NCBI RefSeq assembly: GCF_903946935.1
Contig: NZ_CAJAXH010000017.1
Coordinates: forward strand, 62,001-126,000
Length of the DNA: 64,000 bases
From: an uncultured Thiodictyon sp.
GTDB taxonomy: Bacteria; Pseudomonadota; Gammaproteobacteria; Chromatiales; Chromatiaceae
Reading direction: 5' to 3'
Position numbers and translations under genes: made by a program. This document shows, one piece after another, positions 1 through 9,595 of the stretch. The notes beneath the pieces were generated by a model. The model ran no database searches, was not told the origin of the DNA, and saw only the letters and a program-made list of their open reading frames with translations. Position 1 is the first letter of the stretch, and every line of letters starts with the position of its first letter.

Positions 1-2
1 GC

Positions 3-224
3 ATGAAATACGCCGGCCCCGGGCTCTTCGTCTACGGCGCCGAGCGCGGTAACACCTACCTGGGCTCCAACATCACCACCACCAACCTCACCTTCCCGAC
101 CGGCTACGGCATCGTGGTCCCGGCCGGCACCCCGATCTATGTCCATCTGGACGTTCGCAACCAGAGCCTCATCGACCTGAAGGTGGATCAGGACGCCTGG
201 ATCTATTACGTGCCGTTGGAGTAA
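3..224 (+). CDS. C-terminal fragment of an unidentified protein
   Basis: The frame is open from the first bases of the window and stops at TAA 222-224, so this is probably the 3' end of a gene that starts upstream; the ATG at position 3 may be internal. The 73 visible residues are rich in Gly, Thr and beta-branched residues (LGSNITTTNLTF, IYVHLDVRNQ), which suggests a beta-sandwich. I do not recognise a family. It converges on the gltIJKL operon, whose last stop lies 40 bases downstream. Confidence 0.5.
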   Translation: MKYAGPGLFVYGAERGNTYLGSNITTTNLTFPTGYGIVVPAGTPIYVHLDVRNQSLIDLKVDQDAWIYYVPLE

Positions 225-264
225 GACGCCCCAGGAGACGGCGCAAGTTCAGTTGAAAGCGCCC

Positions 265-999
265 TCAATGGTGCAGAATTTTGGACAGGAATAACTGCGC
301 CCGCTCTGACCGCGGGGTGCCGAAAAAATCGTCCTTGGCGGCGTCCTCGACGATCCGCCCGTGGTCCATGAAGATCACCCGATCGGCCACCTTGCGCGCA
401 AAACCCATCTCGTGGGTGACACACATCATGGTCATGCCCTCGGTCGCCAGTTCCACCATGACATCGAGCACCTCAGTCACCATCTCGGGGTCGAGCGCCG
501 AGGTCGGCTCGTCGAATAACATGCAGATCGGGTCCATCGCCAGCGCCCGGGCAATCGCCACCCGCTGTTGCTGGCCGCCGGACAAGGCGCCCGGGTATTT
601 CTCCGCCTGTGCCTTGAGCCCGACCCGCTCCAGCATCTTGAGCCCGCGGGCCGCGGCCTCATCCTTGGAACGGCCGAGCACCTTGATCTGGCCGATCGTG
701 AGATTATCGAAAACGCTCAGGTGGGGAAACAACTCAAAGTTCTGGAAGACCATACCAACGTGTGAGCGCAACTTGGACAGATTGGTCTTGGGATCGGTGA
801 GCGTCATCCCGTTGACCAGGATCGTGCCCTGCTGAATCGGCTCAAGGCCATTGACACAGCGGATCAGCGTACTCTTGCCTGAGCCCGACGGCCCGCACAC
901 CACCACCACCTCGCCCTTATTGACGTGGGTGGTGCAGTCGGTGAGCACGGCAAACTGACCATACCATTTGGAGACCTGCTCGATCTCAATCATGCTCAT
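265..999 (-). CDS. gltL: Glutamate/aspartate-type ABC transporter, ATP-binding subunit (GltL/GlnQ family)
   Basis: Energises import of a polar amino acid on the cytoplasmic face of the inner membrane. The 244-aa product has Walker [10 protein letters not shown] near residue 36, signature LSGGQQQR, Walker [15 protein letters not shown] and the switch histidine in VTHEMG, all in the right order for the PAO family. I chose the ATG at 999 because it overlaps the stop of the upstream permease as ATGA; the ORF track's longer start at 1050 would overlap that gene by 55 bases and adds a non-conserved leader. It is the last gene of a four-gene operon. Substrate is inferred from the binding protein. 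Confidence 0.93.
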   Translation of the reverse strand: MSMIEIEQVSKWYGQFAVLTDCTTHVNKGEVVVVCGPSGSGKSTLIRCVNGLEPIQQGTILVNGMTLTDPKTNLSKLRSHVGMVFQNFELFPHLSVFDNLTIGQIKVLGRSKDEAAARGLKMLERVGLKAQAEKYPGALSGGQQQRVAIARALAMDPICMLFDEPTSALDPEMVTEVLDVMVELATEGMTMMCVTHEMGFARKVADRVIFMDHGRIVEDAAKDDFFGTPRSERAQLFLSKILHH

Positions 1000-1676
1000 A
1001 CTGCAATCCTCTTCTGTAGCCGGCGGACCAGTAAGGAGGCGCCGAAACAAAGCACGAAATAGACCGCCCCGGAAAACAGCAACAACTCGACCAGGCGTCC
1101 ATCGCGATCGCCAACCTTATAGGCCGCCCCAAAAAAGTCCGCCAGGCCGATTACATACACGAGCGAGGTATCCTGAAACAGGATGATCGCCTGGGTAAGC
1201 AGCAGCGGCAGCATATTGCGGAACGCCTGTGGCAGCACCACCAGGCGCATGGTCTGGGTATAGGCCATGCCGAGCGCCTGGGCCGCGTTGACCTGGCCCC
1301 GCGGCACGCTGCGCACGCCGGCACGGATGATTTCCGAATAATACGCCGACTCGAACAGGGCGAAGGCCACCAGCGCCGAGGCCATACGGATATCGGTACC
1401 CGCACCCAAACCCGCCCAGTCCTTGAGCAGTGTCGGCACGATCAGATAGAACCACAGGATGACCATCACCAAGGGCACGGCGCGGAAGAGGTTCACATAG
1501 CCGGCCGCGAGCCATCCCAACATGCGGTTACCCGACAGCCGCGCCAGTGCCAGCAGGGTGCCCCAGAGGATACCCACCACCATGGCCACCAAGGTCAGCC
1601 GGAGTGTCATGAGCATACCGGAGCCCAGGATCGGCAGGGCGCCAGGGATGGAAGTCCAGTCGAATTCGTACATCAC
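996..1676 (-). CDS. gltK: Glutamate/aspartate ABC transporter permease (GltK-like)
   Basis: Inner-membrane permease of the HisMQ/GltJK type, 226 aa, with an N-terminal helix ([20 protein letters not shown]) and several further hydrophobic segments. The conserved cytoplasmic EAA-type loop is visible as [19 protein letters not shown], which docks on the ATPase. It overlaps gltL by 4 bases and starts 4 bases inside the end of gltJ, so the four genes are translationally coupled. Order binding protein-permease-permease-ATPase matches E. coli gltIJKL. Assignment as K rather than J follows that order. Confidence 0.9.
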   Translation of the reverse strand: MMYEFDWTSIPGALPILGSGMLMTLRLTLVAMVVGILWGTLLALARLSGNRMLGWLAAGYVNLFRAVPLVMVILWFYLIVPTLLKDWAGLGAGTDIRMASALVAFALFESAYYSEIIRAGVRSVPRGQVNAAQALGMAYTQTMRLVVLPQAFRNMLPLLLTQAIILFQDTSLVYVIGLADFFGAAYKVGDRDGRLVELLLFSGAVYFVLCFGASLLVRRLQKRIAV

Positions 1677-2410
1677 TGACCCTCGCGATGACCGGGCAAG
1701 CGGGCGCGCCGCTCCACCCAGCGCATACCGAACATGACGCAGACATTGATGAGCACATACAGTAAGGTCACGGCGATAAACGCCTCATAAGGCTGCGCCG
1801 TATAATCGACCAGTTGTTGGCCTTGGCGCGACAACTCGATCAGCCCGATGGTGGAGGCGACCGCCGAGTTCTTGAAAACATTCAGGAACTCTGAGGTGAG
1901 CGGCGGCAGGACGATACGCATCGCCAGCGGCAGCAGGACATAGCGATAGGCCTGAGGCAGGGTCAGGCCGATCGCCAGGGCGGCATTCTTTTGACCCCGC
2001 GGCAGTGACTGAAGACCGGCCCGCACCTGCTCGCACACCCGTGCCGCGGTGAAGCAACCCAGACACAGCAAGGCCGCAATAAACTGCTGAATCAGCGGGT
2101 CGGATTGCTTAATGGCGTCGCCTAAGCCCCGGGGCAGCAATTCGGGCAAGACGAAATACCAACTGAACAACTGCACCAGCAGCGGGACGTTGCGGAAGGC
2201 CTCGACATAGCCCGCGGCGAGCCCCGCCAGCCAGCGGTTCGGGACGGTGCGCAGCACCCCGAGCAGCGAACCAAGGACGAAGGCGATGACCCAGGCGCCG
2301 AGCGAAAGCAGCAGGGTCCATTCGAGCCCTTGGAGCAGCCATCCCAGATAGGTCCCCGAACCCGACGGCGTCGGGCTCAGGAACACACCCCAATTCCAGC
2401 TATAACTCAT
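1673..2410 (-). CDS. gltJ: Glutamate/aspartate ABC transporter permease (GltJ-like)
   Basis: Second permease half, 245 aa. The N-terminus [11 protein letters not shown] resembles GltJ proteins, followed by hydrophobic segments and the docking loop [19 protein letters not shown]. The track record [19 protein letters not shown] is the typical helix after the EAA loop in polar amino-acid permeases. ATGA overlaps join it to gltI upstream and gltK downstream. It would pair with GltK in the membrane to form the translocation path. Confidence 0.9.
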   Translation of the reverse strand: MSYSWNWGVFLSPTPSGSGTYLGWLLQGLEWTLLLSLGAWVIAFVLGSLLGVLRTVPNRWLAGLAAGYVEAFRNVPLLVQLFSWYFVLPELLPRGLGDAIKQSDPLIQQFIAALLCLGCFTAARVCEQVRAGLQSLPRGQKNAALAIGLTLPQAYRYVLLPLAMRIVLPPLTSEFLNVFKNSAVASTIGLIELSRQGQQLVDYTAQPYEAFIAVTLLYVLINVCVMFGMRWVERRARLPGHREGQ

Positions 2411-3300
2411 AGCGCCCGGTCGTTGGGATTGGCGTACAGCTTGACCATCTCAGCGGAGAGCGGAAAATTCAGGTTCAGCCCCTTAGGCGGGATCGGGCTC
2501 TCAAACCATTTGCGATAGATCGCCTTGGCCGCGCCGCCGGTCTCCAGCTCGGCGATGGTCGCGTCCACCAATTGCTTGAACTGCGGATCGTCCTTGCGCA
2601 ACACGCAGCCATAGGCCTCCAGTGACGCCGGGGTGCCGACCACCGCCCAGTCGCCCGGGCGTTTGGCCTTGGCCAGCTCGCCATAGAGCAGTGCATCGTC
2701 CATCATGAAGGCGACCGCACGCCCGGTCTCCAGCATCAGGAAGGACTCGCCATGATCCTTGGCGGAGACGATCCGCATGCCCATCTGTTTATCTTCATTG
2801 AGCTTGCGGAGCAGCCGCTCGGAGGTGGTACCGGCGGTGGTCACGACCGTCTTGCCGGCCAGGTCGGCAAAGTCATGAATACCAGAATCCTTGCGGGTCA
2901 AGAGCCGCGTACCGACTACAAAGATGCTGTTGGAAAAGGCCACCTGTTGCTGGCGTTCCAGATTATTGGTGGTCGACCCGCACTCCAGGTCCACGGTGCC
3001 ATTCTGCACCAGCGGGATGCGGTTCTGCGAGGTAACCGGATTGAGTTTGACCGCCAGGTCCGGCAGCTTGAGATCACGTTTGAGGGCATCCACGATCTTT
3101 AACGCAATCTCCTGCGAATAGCCGATGACCCGTTGCTGATCATCGTAATAGGAGAAAGGGATCGAGGATTCCCGATGGCCCAGGGTGATTGAATGCGTCT
3201 CCTCGATCTTCTTGAGTGTGCCGGTCGGCTCCTGGGCCTGCACGGCACTAGTCAGAAACACACAGCCAAGCACAGCAACCGAAAGACTGGACAAATTCAT
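2407..3300 (-). CDS. gltI: Periplasmic glutamate/aspartate-binding protein (GltI-like)
   Basis: Captures acidic amino acids in the periplasm and delivers them to the permease. The 297-aa protein has a signal peptide (MNLSSLSVAVLGCVFLTSAVQA) and the family start ITLGHRESSIPFSYYDDQQ, closely like E. coli GltI; VDLECGSTTNN and the GKTVVTTAGTTSE segment belong to the SBP_bac_3 ligand cleft. It is the first gene of the minus-strand operon and stops 4 bases inside gltJ. The divergent sigma-54 activator suggests regulated expression, but I found no convincing -24/-12 element in front of it. Confidence 0.92.
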   Translation of the reverse strand: MNLSSLSVAVLGCVFLTSAVQAQEPTGTLKKIEETHSITLGHRESSIPFSYYDDQQRVIGYSQEIALKIVDALKRDLKLPDLAVKLNPVTSQNRIPLVQNGTVDLECGSTTNNLERQQQVAFSNSIFVVGTRLLTRKDSGIHDFADLAGKTVVTTAGTTSERLLRKLNEDKQMGMRIVSAKDHGESFLMLETGRAVAFMMDDALLYGELAKAKRPGDWAVVGTPASLEAYGCVLRKDDPQFKQLVDATIAELETGGAAKAIYRKWFESPIPPKGLNLNFPLSAEMVKLYANPNDRAL

Positions 3301-4108
3301 GGGCTATCTCCGTTCAGGGCATGTACAGATGGTGAGACAATCGTTGGTCTGAGGTTGGCGCCGGCACGCCGCTTGTTCGACATTATCGAGGGCCCGGGAG
3401 AAAACACAACCGGCACGGACGCAGTATCCGTGAACCGCAGCGACGGCGAATCGGCAGAACTGCTGAGGGTGCCTTGCTCTGCGTTGCGGCCGCGGCACGT
3501 CAAGTAAGGCGCCCCGAGGAACGGACACTGGTGGCGAATCATGGAAACCGCTGAATTCGCGCTTTCAAGTAATGCTGCCATGAAACACTGCACGGGGTGG
3601 GCGTGCCGCGTCTCTCGACCAACGTCACGCTCGGCACGCGCACTGACCGCCCGCAGCGGATGGCTGAGAAGCTATCCAGCGTGCAGGGGAAATTGGCGGA
3701 CCAGCAGTGAGACGAGGCGCCGTCGGCCCCGGCGCGGCCGGGGGCCGCTCCTACGAGGGTCGCGCATGAGGCCGATCCGATCCGCTGGCCACCTGAAGAT
3801 TCGCTGACAGTCATGCTCAGGCTTTGCCCAACGCGCCGGTCTTATGCTGTGCCTGGGTCTTGATAAATCGCAACGGGGGAGAAAATATGTGCAAGAATAA
3901 ATATCAAGCATTGCATCGCTCGTCGCCTGGGCGCGAGTCATAACCACTAAGACGATAAAGTAATCGGCCCCCAGTTCCCGCGCTGCTCGCTCAGTTGTCG
4001 ATAAATCAATGATCTGGACTAATATCCAAAGGCCAGTAACGCCGATAAACCGGTGACGGGCGCCGCCGGGATCGCGGGCGCCGCTACACCACAACCTGAT
4101 CAACCACC
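3301..4108. other. Gene-free interval between gltI and the sigma-54 activator
   Basis: About 800 bases between two divergent genes. The short ORFs listed here lack recognisable products. Bases 3731-3755 form one arm of a GTAGGAGCGG-type palindrome whose complete copy lies at 30872-30927. I searched by eye for a sigma-54 promoter (GG-N10-GC spacing) facing either gene and saw none that I would defend. The stretch 3870-4050 is AT-richer than its surroundings and is the likeliest promoter area. Confidence 0.5.
3731..3755. repeat. REP-like GTAGGAGCG element, half copy
   Basis: GGCGCGGCCGGGGGCCGCTC followed by CTACG matches one arm of the palindrome at 30872-30927. The second arm is not present next to it. 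Confidence 0.6.
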
Positions 4109-5467
4109 ATGCCGCCGACCGCCGATGCTCCGCACATCAAGCTTCAATCGCTGGTCGACATACACGATCAGCCATTCATTATCATCGACCGTGCGTTTCA
4201 GGTCGTGGCCATCAACCGCGCCTTCGAGGCCGTTTATCGCGTCTCGCGCACGTCGGCCGTGGGACGCCCCTGTTATCAAGTGGTTCCACCGGATATCCGG
4301 CCCTGCCCCTGTAGTCCGCAGGGCGGTCGCTGTCCCTTTATGGCCGTGTTCGCGGGGGAACACAGCGAGTCCGTGACCCACGCCTACCGCGACGGCGAGG
4401 GGCGCGAGCACTTGGCGCGCATTCAGGCCTACCCAATCCATACCGCCAGCGGTCAAAACGCGGTTGGCGAGTTGATCCAGCTCGACGCGGTACACCGGGA
4501 TCCCAAGGTCGCGACTGCGGCAGGCGGGTTGCCCATGATCGGCAACTCACCGGGCTTTCGGGAGGTCTTGGGGGGGATTCTGACGGCCGCACAGTCGCTC
4601 GCCCCGGTCCTGCTCCAGGGGCCGACCGGGACCGGCAAGGAACTGGCGGCGGCGCACATCCACCGCCTGTCGCGGCGCAGCGCCCACCCCTTCCAGGTCC
4701 TGGACTGCACCACCTTGACCGGCGACCTGTTCGAGAGTGAGGTCTTCGGGCACGAGCGGGGGGCCTTTACCGGCAGTACCGGCGATCACCGCGGGATCTT
4801 CGAGCAGGCGGACGGCGGCACCCTATTCATCGACGAGATCGGTGAGATGCCCCTGCCGCTCCAGGCCAAGCTGCTGCGCGTGCTGGAGAGCGGGGAGTTC
4901 CGACGGGTCGGCGGGACCCGCATCCACCGGGTCGATGTGCGGGTGATCTGTGCCACCAATCGGGAACTGCGCGGAGTCCCCTGGTTTCGCCAGGACCTGT
5001 ATTACCGCATCGCGTGCATCGCGCTGCGGTTGCCGTCACTGGCGGAGCGACGGGCCGACATCCTGCCCCTGGCCCAGGAGCTCCTGGGGCGCATCGGACG
5101 CGCCGACGGGCGGGACTACAGTTTGGAACCCGCGGCCATGGACGCCCTATTAGCCTATGATTTCCCTGGTAATGTGCGCGAGCTGCGTAACCTCCTGTGG
5201 GCCGCCGCGGCCACCGCGCAGGGGGGGCGCATCAGCGCCAGCCAGATTGTTGCGGCCCTCCCACGCGAGCCACCGATACCGCAGCCGGCCGCGCACGGCC
5301 ACTGTCGGGCACCGCGCCCGATCGAATCGCGCCGCGTCCACTGGGAGGCGCAGCAGCTAGAGACCGCGCTCGCGCTGCACCAGGGCAACCGCCGCGCCGC
5401 CGCCCAGGAGTTGGGGGTCAGCGAGCGGACCCTGTATCGCAAGATTCGGTTGCACGGTCTCGATTGA
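4109..5467 (+). CDS. Sigma-54-dependent transcriptional activator with PAS sensor domain
   Basis: Enhancer-binding protein of the NtrC family, 452 aa, that would remodel RNA polymerase-sigma-54 by ATP hydrolysis. Residues ~10-120 form a PAS domain ([19 protein letters not shown]) carrying a cysteine cluster, [13 protein letters not shown], seen in PAS domains that may sense redox state or bind metal. The AAA+ domain (~140-370) has Walker A GPTGTGKE and Walker [12 protein letters not shown]; the sigma-contact loop reads GAFTGS instead of GAFTGA. A Fis-type helix-turn-helix ([19 protein letters not shown]) ends the protein. There is no phosphoreceiver domain, so the PAS domain is the input. Its divergent neighbour gltIJKL is a candidate target; this is inference. 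Confidence 0.9.
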   Translation: MPPTADAPHIKLQSLVDIHDQPFIIIDRAFQVVAINRAFEAVYRVSRTSAVGRPCYQVVPPDIRPCPCSPQGGRCPFMAVFAGEHSESVTHAYRDGEGREHLARIQAYPIHTASGQNAVGELIQLDAVHRDPKVATAAGGLPMIGNSPGFREVLGGILTAAQSLAPVLLQGPTGTGKELAAAHIHRLSRRSAHPFQVLDCTTLTGDLFESEVFGHERGAFTGSTGDHRGIFEQADGGTLFIDEIGEMPLPLQAKLLRVLESGEFRRVGGTRIHRVDVRVICATNRELRGVPWFRQDLYYRIACIALRLPSLAERRADILPLAQELLGRIGRADGRDYSLEPAAMDALLAYDFPGNVRELRNLLWAAAATAQGGRISASQIVAALPREPPIPQPAAHGHCRAPRPIESRRVHWEAQQLETALALHQGNRRAAAQELGVSERTLYRKIRLHGLD

Positions 5468-5726
5468 CGGACGCGCCGACGGGCACGCCAACTTTGATGG
5501 GCTTTTCGGGCGCCCGCCGTGCGGCTGGGCGTCGTGCAGGTCATGCCGGTGATCCTAAATCCGGCAGTTGCTCACGCCAAGTGAAAACCGCGATTTCTAG
5601 GGCGATTGGCCAACACGGTGGCCGCAACCTATTCTTTGGCATCAGCGTTTCGCCTTGCTGCGGGGGCCGCCCGGCAGGGGATTCCTGGCATCCGGGCTGC
5701 CCACGCGATCTGCTGGTTTGCCGCAC
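5468..5726. other. Gene-free interval with a partial hairpin-repeat arm
   Basis: Between the activator and the terminator of the cytochrome gene. Bases around 5567-5581 (TTGCTCACGCCAAG) match the left end of the TCACGCCAAGG repeat family found complete at 12021, 31540 and 55331, but the rest of the element is missing, so this is a truncated copy. No gene is supported. Confidence 0.5.
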
Positions 5727-5765
5727 AAAAAAAAATGGCCCCGCCGGCGGCTGCCGAGCGGGGCC
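5727..5765 (-). terminator. Intrinsic terminator of the multihaem cytochrome gene
   Basis: On the minus strand a perfect 8-bp stem GGCCCCGC / GCGGGGCC with a 13-base GC-rich loop is followed by a T-run of nine (A5727-A5735 on the plus strand, after one spacer base). It lies 23 bases past the stop of the cytochrome gene. Confidence 0.9.
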
Positions 5766-5788
5766 AACGCACTAGAGTCGGTCTTGGG

Positions 5789-8700
5789 CTAGTTGCCGAA
5801 GCTCTTGCTCACGCTGTGGCACACATCGCAGCCGACCGCTTTGCCCGCTGCCACCGTCTTGCCACTGAACGTGCGGGCCACCGGGGTGCGCGAGAGCACG
5901 GTGCCCAGGTGGTCCGCACCGTGGCAAGCGCCGCAGGCACCGCCGCCAGGCTTGGCGTTCTCGGTCTTGGCCAGGCTCTTGTGCGCCGAGGACCAGAAGC
6001 GGCTGTCGTTCACCAGATGCATCCCGTGGGGACCGGCCAGGGTGTTGGAAGCCAGGGCGCTGGTGGTATGGCAGGTTGTACACTCGTTGATGGTCCCGGT
6101 GTGACCCTGGAGCTGCTTCGACGTCAGGTTGTCGTTGGCCGCGGCAATCCCGTTGGGCCACTCCGCGTGCGTTGCACCATGGCAGCCCTCGCACATCACC
6201 CCGCCGTGACCCGTGCTCATCCGATACAGGCGGGGATTGCCTGCCGCCGGATTGGCGAAGCCGTTGAAGGTCGCGGGCACCACCGACTCGGCGAAACGCT
6301 TGTTGACCGGCACGATGGGCGTCGCCTTGGCGTCGCTGGTCTTGAACGCCTGGCGCAGACGGATGCCGTCCTTATTGCCTGCGCTGTCCTTGGTGTTGAC
6401 CAGGACCCCAGTGGTCGCGGCCAGGTTGGTGACAGCGTCGCCGGTGTGACAAGAGCCGCAGCCTGGCTCGTTGGCCCAAGGTACGCGCGGGGTGGCCGGG
6501 TTGGTATAGAAGTCCTTGGCCAGGATGAAGGCGCCCGGGTTGGTCGTGGAGACGTTGCGGGAGAAGTCATTGCCGATCTGGGCCATGCTGCCGTGGCAGT
6601 CAGAGCACAGCATGCCGCCGTTGAACATGGCCCCACGCAGGCACTTGGTGTTCTTGCCGGGGTGACATTGGTAGCAACTGTTCTCCAGCGCCGTGACCCG
6701 CGTCGCCTGGTTGGTGATGACCCCGTTGGCGTCCTGTACCGGGGCCGGGATGGCCATGAACAGGTTGCCGGGCAGCGACCCGTGGTGCCCATGCATCACG
6801 TTTGAATTGGTCTTGTGGGCGAGCTGATTGCGGCCATTGGCCGCGGTCCCGGGGGCACCGGACTGGGGGCCGACCTGGGCCAGGTCGAGCGCCGGGGTGT
6901 AGTGACAGACCTGGCAGACGACTGGATTTTTTTGCACCAAGGCCTTGTTGATCAGACAGCTCGGGCTGCCGTTAGGCGCGGCGGCGCTGATAATACACGG
7001 ATCGGCACCACCGGCCGGACTCACATAGGCCGCCCCGTGCTTCAGGTCATGCAGACGCAGCACGTTGATGTCCGTTGCGTACTCGATGCTGACCCGGGCC
7101 GGCAAGGTGGTATCCGGGTCGTCCAGCCGGGTCGCCACCGGCAGCCCGGCATCGAGCAGTGTATTGGTGGGGGCACTGCTGCGGCTGCCCTGCACATCCG
7201 TCGGGTCGGCGTGACAGTTGGAGCAACTCGTCTCGCCGGAGATCGGCAGGACGGTGTCGGTGGTGGTGAGGACGGTGCCGCTCGCATTCTTGGCCTGGAC
7301 CCGCACCAGCGGGAAGGGGTTCTCGCGCCCGAAATCGTCGAAGGCCGAGAAGGGGATGCCCGCGCCCTCATGCCAGTTGACGCCCTCGGCCACATAGCCG
7401 AAGGGGAAGTTCACAAAGAAGGGTTTGTTCTGGTAATGCTCCTCGACCGCTTGGGGGGTATTGGCCACATAGGAAGCACCGACTCCCGGCATGGAATGCT
7501 GCACGGCCGACAGGAAACCATCATGGCTACCCGGCTGCCCGGCGGGGCTGTCGACGATGCCGTCGGGACCGATATAGAGGTTCTCCACGTTCGCCACCGG
7601 CAGACCGCGGTCGGAGGTGGTCGGGAAGCCGCCCGTTGCCAGGGGGGTGAGTCCAACGCCGCCGGGGTAGAAGGCGTCATAGGCACCGTTCTTCAGCCCC
7701 TCCCAGAAGTTGGTCTTGTAGGTGCTGCCATCGGACTTGAGTCCCTCCATCACGGTCTGGCTGAGGATCGGGTCAGTCGGGTTGGCGACCGCGGAATAGG
7801 CCAAGGTGACGCCGGCTGGGTTGAGCACCGGCTTGCTGGCGGTCCCTTTCTGGATCACCTGCGCGAGCATCACCTGGAAGGGTGGCAGGATGCTGGCGAT
7901 GCGCGTGTCGAGATCGCCGCAGTGCATCCCGAGATCGTTGATCGCCAGGACGCGGTAGTTGGTGTCGATCACCTGGCCCTGGGTCGGTACCAAGCTGCTG
8001 TTGGGGCCGCTGGAGTCGGTGCTCGTGGAGTTGATGGACACGCTCGGCGCCGTGCCCATGACCACCAGACTCAATAGGTTGGAGTTACCGACGTTACCCG
8101 CCGCATCGTAAGCCTTGGCGGTCCACGCATGGGTGCCCGCATCCGCGCTGGTGACTGACCAGGCGTAGCTGTAGGGCGCGGTAGTGTCGGTCGCCTTCAG
8201 CGTGGTCCCGTCATAGAATTCCACCCGGGTCACGCCGACATTGTCGCTGGCGTTGGCCGTGATGGCGACTGTTTGCGGGGGTGTCAGGGGACTCACGGCA
8301 TTGGTGCCGATCGACGCGGTGGGGGCGACCGTGTCCCCAGCGCTGGGGCTGACGACGGCGCTGGCAATCGGCGAGTAGCCGCCCAGATTATCGGCGGCAT
8401 CAACCGCGCGGACCCGGTATCGGTAGGTGTTGGGGGCTAGACCGGTGTCGCTGTAGGTGGTCGCCGTCGGGGCGTCGATCTGTAGGAAATTGGTACAGGA
8501 TGCACCGCCGCAACGCTCCAGCCGGTAACCGGTCACGGCCACATTGTCGGTGGCAGCGGCCCAGGTCAGGTCGATCTGCCCGGTGCCGGCGGCCACGGCG
8601 GAAAGGGTGGCGGGGCGGCTCGGGGCCTGCGTGTCCACGGCGGTCCCGACGGTGACCGCGGCGGTGCAGTTGGCGACCGTACTACCGGAGCTCAGTCGCA

Positions 8701-9022
8701 AGCTGGTACTGAAGGTGCCGGTCTTGGCATAACTCACCGCCTGGCTGGCGCTGGTGGACGAGCTTGGATTGCCGCCCTGAAAGGTCCAGCGACGACTCGG
8801 GGTCTGCCTGAACCCGCTGGCGCTGTAACTCCAGGTGACACGCTGTCCGGGCTTGATGGTTGGGTTATTGGGCGAAATGGTACAGGTCGGGGGGCTTTGA
8901 TTATCGTTCCGGCCGGAACGATTACTATTTCCTTCCTCGGCCTGGGCCCCGCCGGCCCACAAGACGGCGAGCCCCAGCACCATGGCTCTGGGTATTGGAA
9001 CGATTAGGCGTTTAATCTTCAT
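5789..9022 (-). CDS. Exported nine-haem cytochrome c with PKD, FN3 and Ig-like domains
   Basis: A 1077-aa exported protein. A signal peptide ends near AGGAQA (residue ~28). Residues ~43-125 resemble a PKD/Ig domain, ~134-228 a fibronectin type III domain (DLTWAAATDNVAVTGYRLE), and ~233-325 a bacterial Ig-like domain (VRVEFYDGT-type strand). The rest is a cytochrome with nine CXXCH haem motifs (CSNCH, CQVCH, CYQCH, CSDCH, CGSCH, CEGCH, CTTCH, CGACH, CDVCH) spread from about residue 600 to the C-terminus, plus a conserved-looking NDLGMHC motif near 365. The adhesion-like front end suggests cell-surface placement and electron exchange with an extracellular partner; this is inference. It is monocistronic with its own terminator. 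I do not know a named homologue. Confidence 0.85.
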   Translation of the reverse strand: MKIKRLIVPIPRAMVLGLAVLWAGGAQAEEGNSNRSGRNDNQSPPTCTISPNNPTIKPGQRVTWSYSASGFRQTPSRRWTFQGGNPSSSTSASQAVSYAKTGTFSTSLRLSSGSTVANCTAAVTVGTAVDTQAPSRPATLSAVAAGTGQIDLTWAAATDNVAVTGYRLERCGGASCTNFLQIDAPTATTYSDTGLAPNTYRYRVRAVDAADNLGGYSPIASAVVSPSAGDTVAPTASIGTNAVSPLTPPQTVAITANASDNVGVTRVEFYDGTTLKATDTTAPYSYAWSVTSADAGTHAWTAKAYDAAGNVGNSNLLSLVVMGTAPSVSINSTSTDSSGPNSSLVPTQGQVIDTNYRVLAINDLGMHCGDLDTRIASILPPFQVMLAQVIQKGTASKPVLNPAGVTLAYSAVANPTDPILSQTVMEGLKSDGSTYKTNFWEGLKNGAYDAFYPGGVGLTPLATGGFPTTSDRGLPVANVENLYIGPDGIVDSPAGQPGSHDGFLSAVQHSMPGVGASYVANTPQAVEEHYQNKPFFVNFPFGYVAEGVNWHEGAGIPFSAFDDFGRENPFPLVRVQAKNASGTVLTTTDTVLPISGETSCSNCHADPTDVQGSRSSAPTNTLLDAGLPVATRLDDPDTTLPARVSIEYATDINVLRLHDLKHGAAYVSPAGGADPCIISAAAPNGSPSCLINKALVQKNPVVCQVCHYTPALDLAQVGPQSGAPGTAANGRNQLAHKTNSNVMHGHHGSLPGNLFMAIPAPVQDANGVITNQATRVTALENSCYQCHPGKNTKCLRGAMFNGGMLCSDCHGSMAQIGNDFSRNVSTTNPGAFILAKDFYTNPATPRVPWANEPGCGSCHTGDAVTNLAATTGVLVNTKDSAGNKDGIRLRQAFKTSDAKATPIVPVNKRFAESVVPATFNGFANPAAGNPRLYRMSTGHGGVMCEGCHGATHAEWPNGIAAANDNLTSKQLQGHTGTINECTTCHTTSALASNTLAGPHGMHLVNDSRFWSSAHKSLAKTENAKPGGGACGACHGADHLGTVLSRTPVARTFSGKTVAAGKAVGCDVCHSVSKSFGN

Positions 9023-9595
9023 TGGCTATCACTCTTGCTCTGACTGCAATTGACGCATCGGATGATCGGGCGTTCCTGTCGGTATGGGGCGGCTTGCAAC
9101 CCCAACCCGTGGTGTTGAGCCCCGAGCGGCAACCGCTCGATCCGGTCTCACTACCCCTTATGTGCGATCCGGGGACCTGGGACGTTCGACCCTGTGGAAT
9201 GAGGGCCGCGGCCACTTGCTCTTTAATGACAGTTTCGGCTTGAACAGATGGCGCACGAAGGCCGTCCAGTCGGTGCAGAACACAAACAGCAATGCAAAGA
9301 ACGCGCCATCGCCCGGCTAGCAACGGCCAATCGCGGGTAACCTGCGGGCCGGCTTGGCGGGGGGGATGGGCGCTGAGGATAGAAGGCAGGGGCGCTGGGG
9401 AGCGGGGCGCGGGAGGGGGTGACAACGCTGTCAGACGCTGGACCTGACAGACCTGACAGCGCTGTCAGGCGCTGTCAGGCGCTGTCAGGGACTAGAGTGG
9501 GTGCCGAGCAAGCTCAGTCCAAGGGTCGGATCGAATGTCGATGCGCATTAATTCGCATCGACACTTGGCTGTATGGCAAATGGTTGGATATCGCC
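9023..9595. other. Gene-free interval upstream of the cytochrome and downstream of zwf
   Basis: About 570 bases. It should hold the promoter of the minus-strand cytochrome gene, though no clear -35/-10 pair stands out. Bases 9426-9490 hold the CTGTCAG repeat cluster listed separately. The 624-aa plus-strand ORF beginning at 9419 is the antisense shadow of zwf and gnd. Confidence 0.5.
9426..9490. repeat. Cluster of CTGTCAG / CTGACAG short repeats
   Basis: Contains an exact 18-bp palindrome CCTGACAGCGCTGTCAGG (9452-9469) followed by a 10-bp unit GCTGTCAGGC repeated with period 10 up to 9490, plus two diverged units before it. It lies about 100 bases past the stop of zwf and could fold as a terminator-like stem or serve as a protein-binding site; there is no T-run. 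Confidence 0.7.

Noticed and set aside
3301-4108. Sigma-54 promoter facing gltI or the activator
   Set aside because: No GG-N10-GC pair with good surrounding bases was found by eye.
6815-8077. 420-aa plus-strand ORF over the cytochrome gene
   Set aside because: Antisense to the multihaem gene; no motif.
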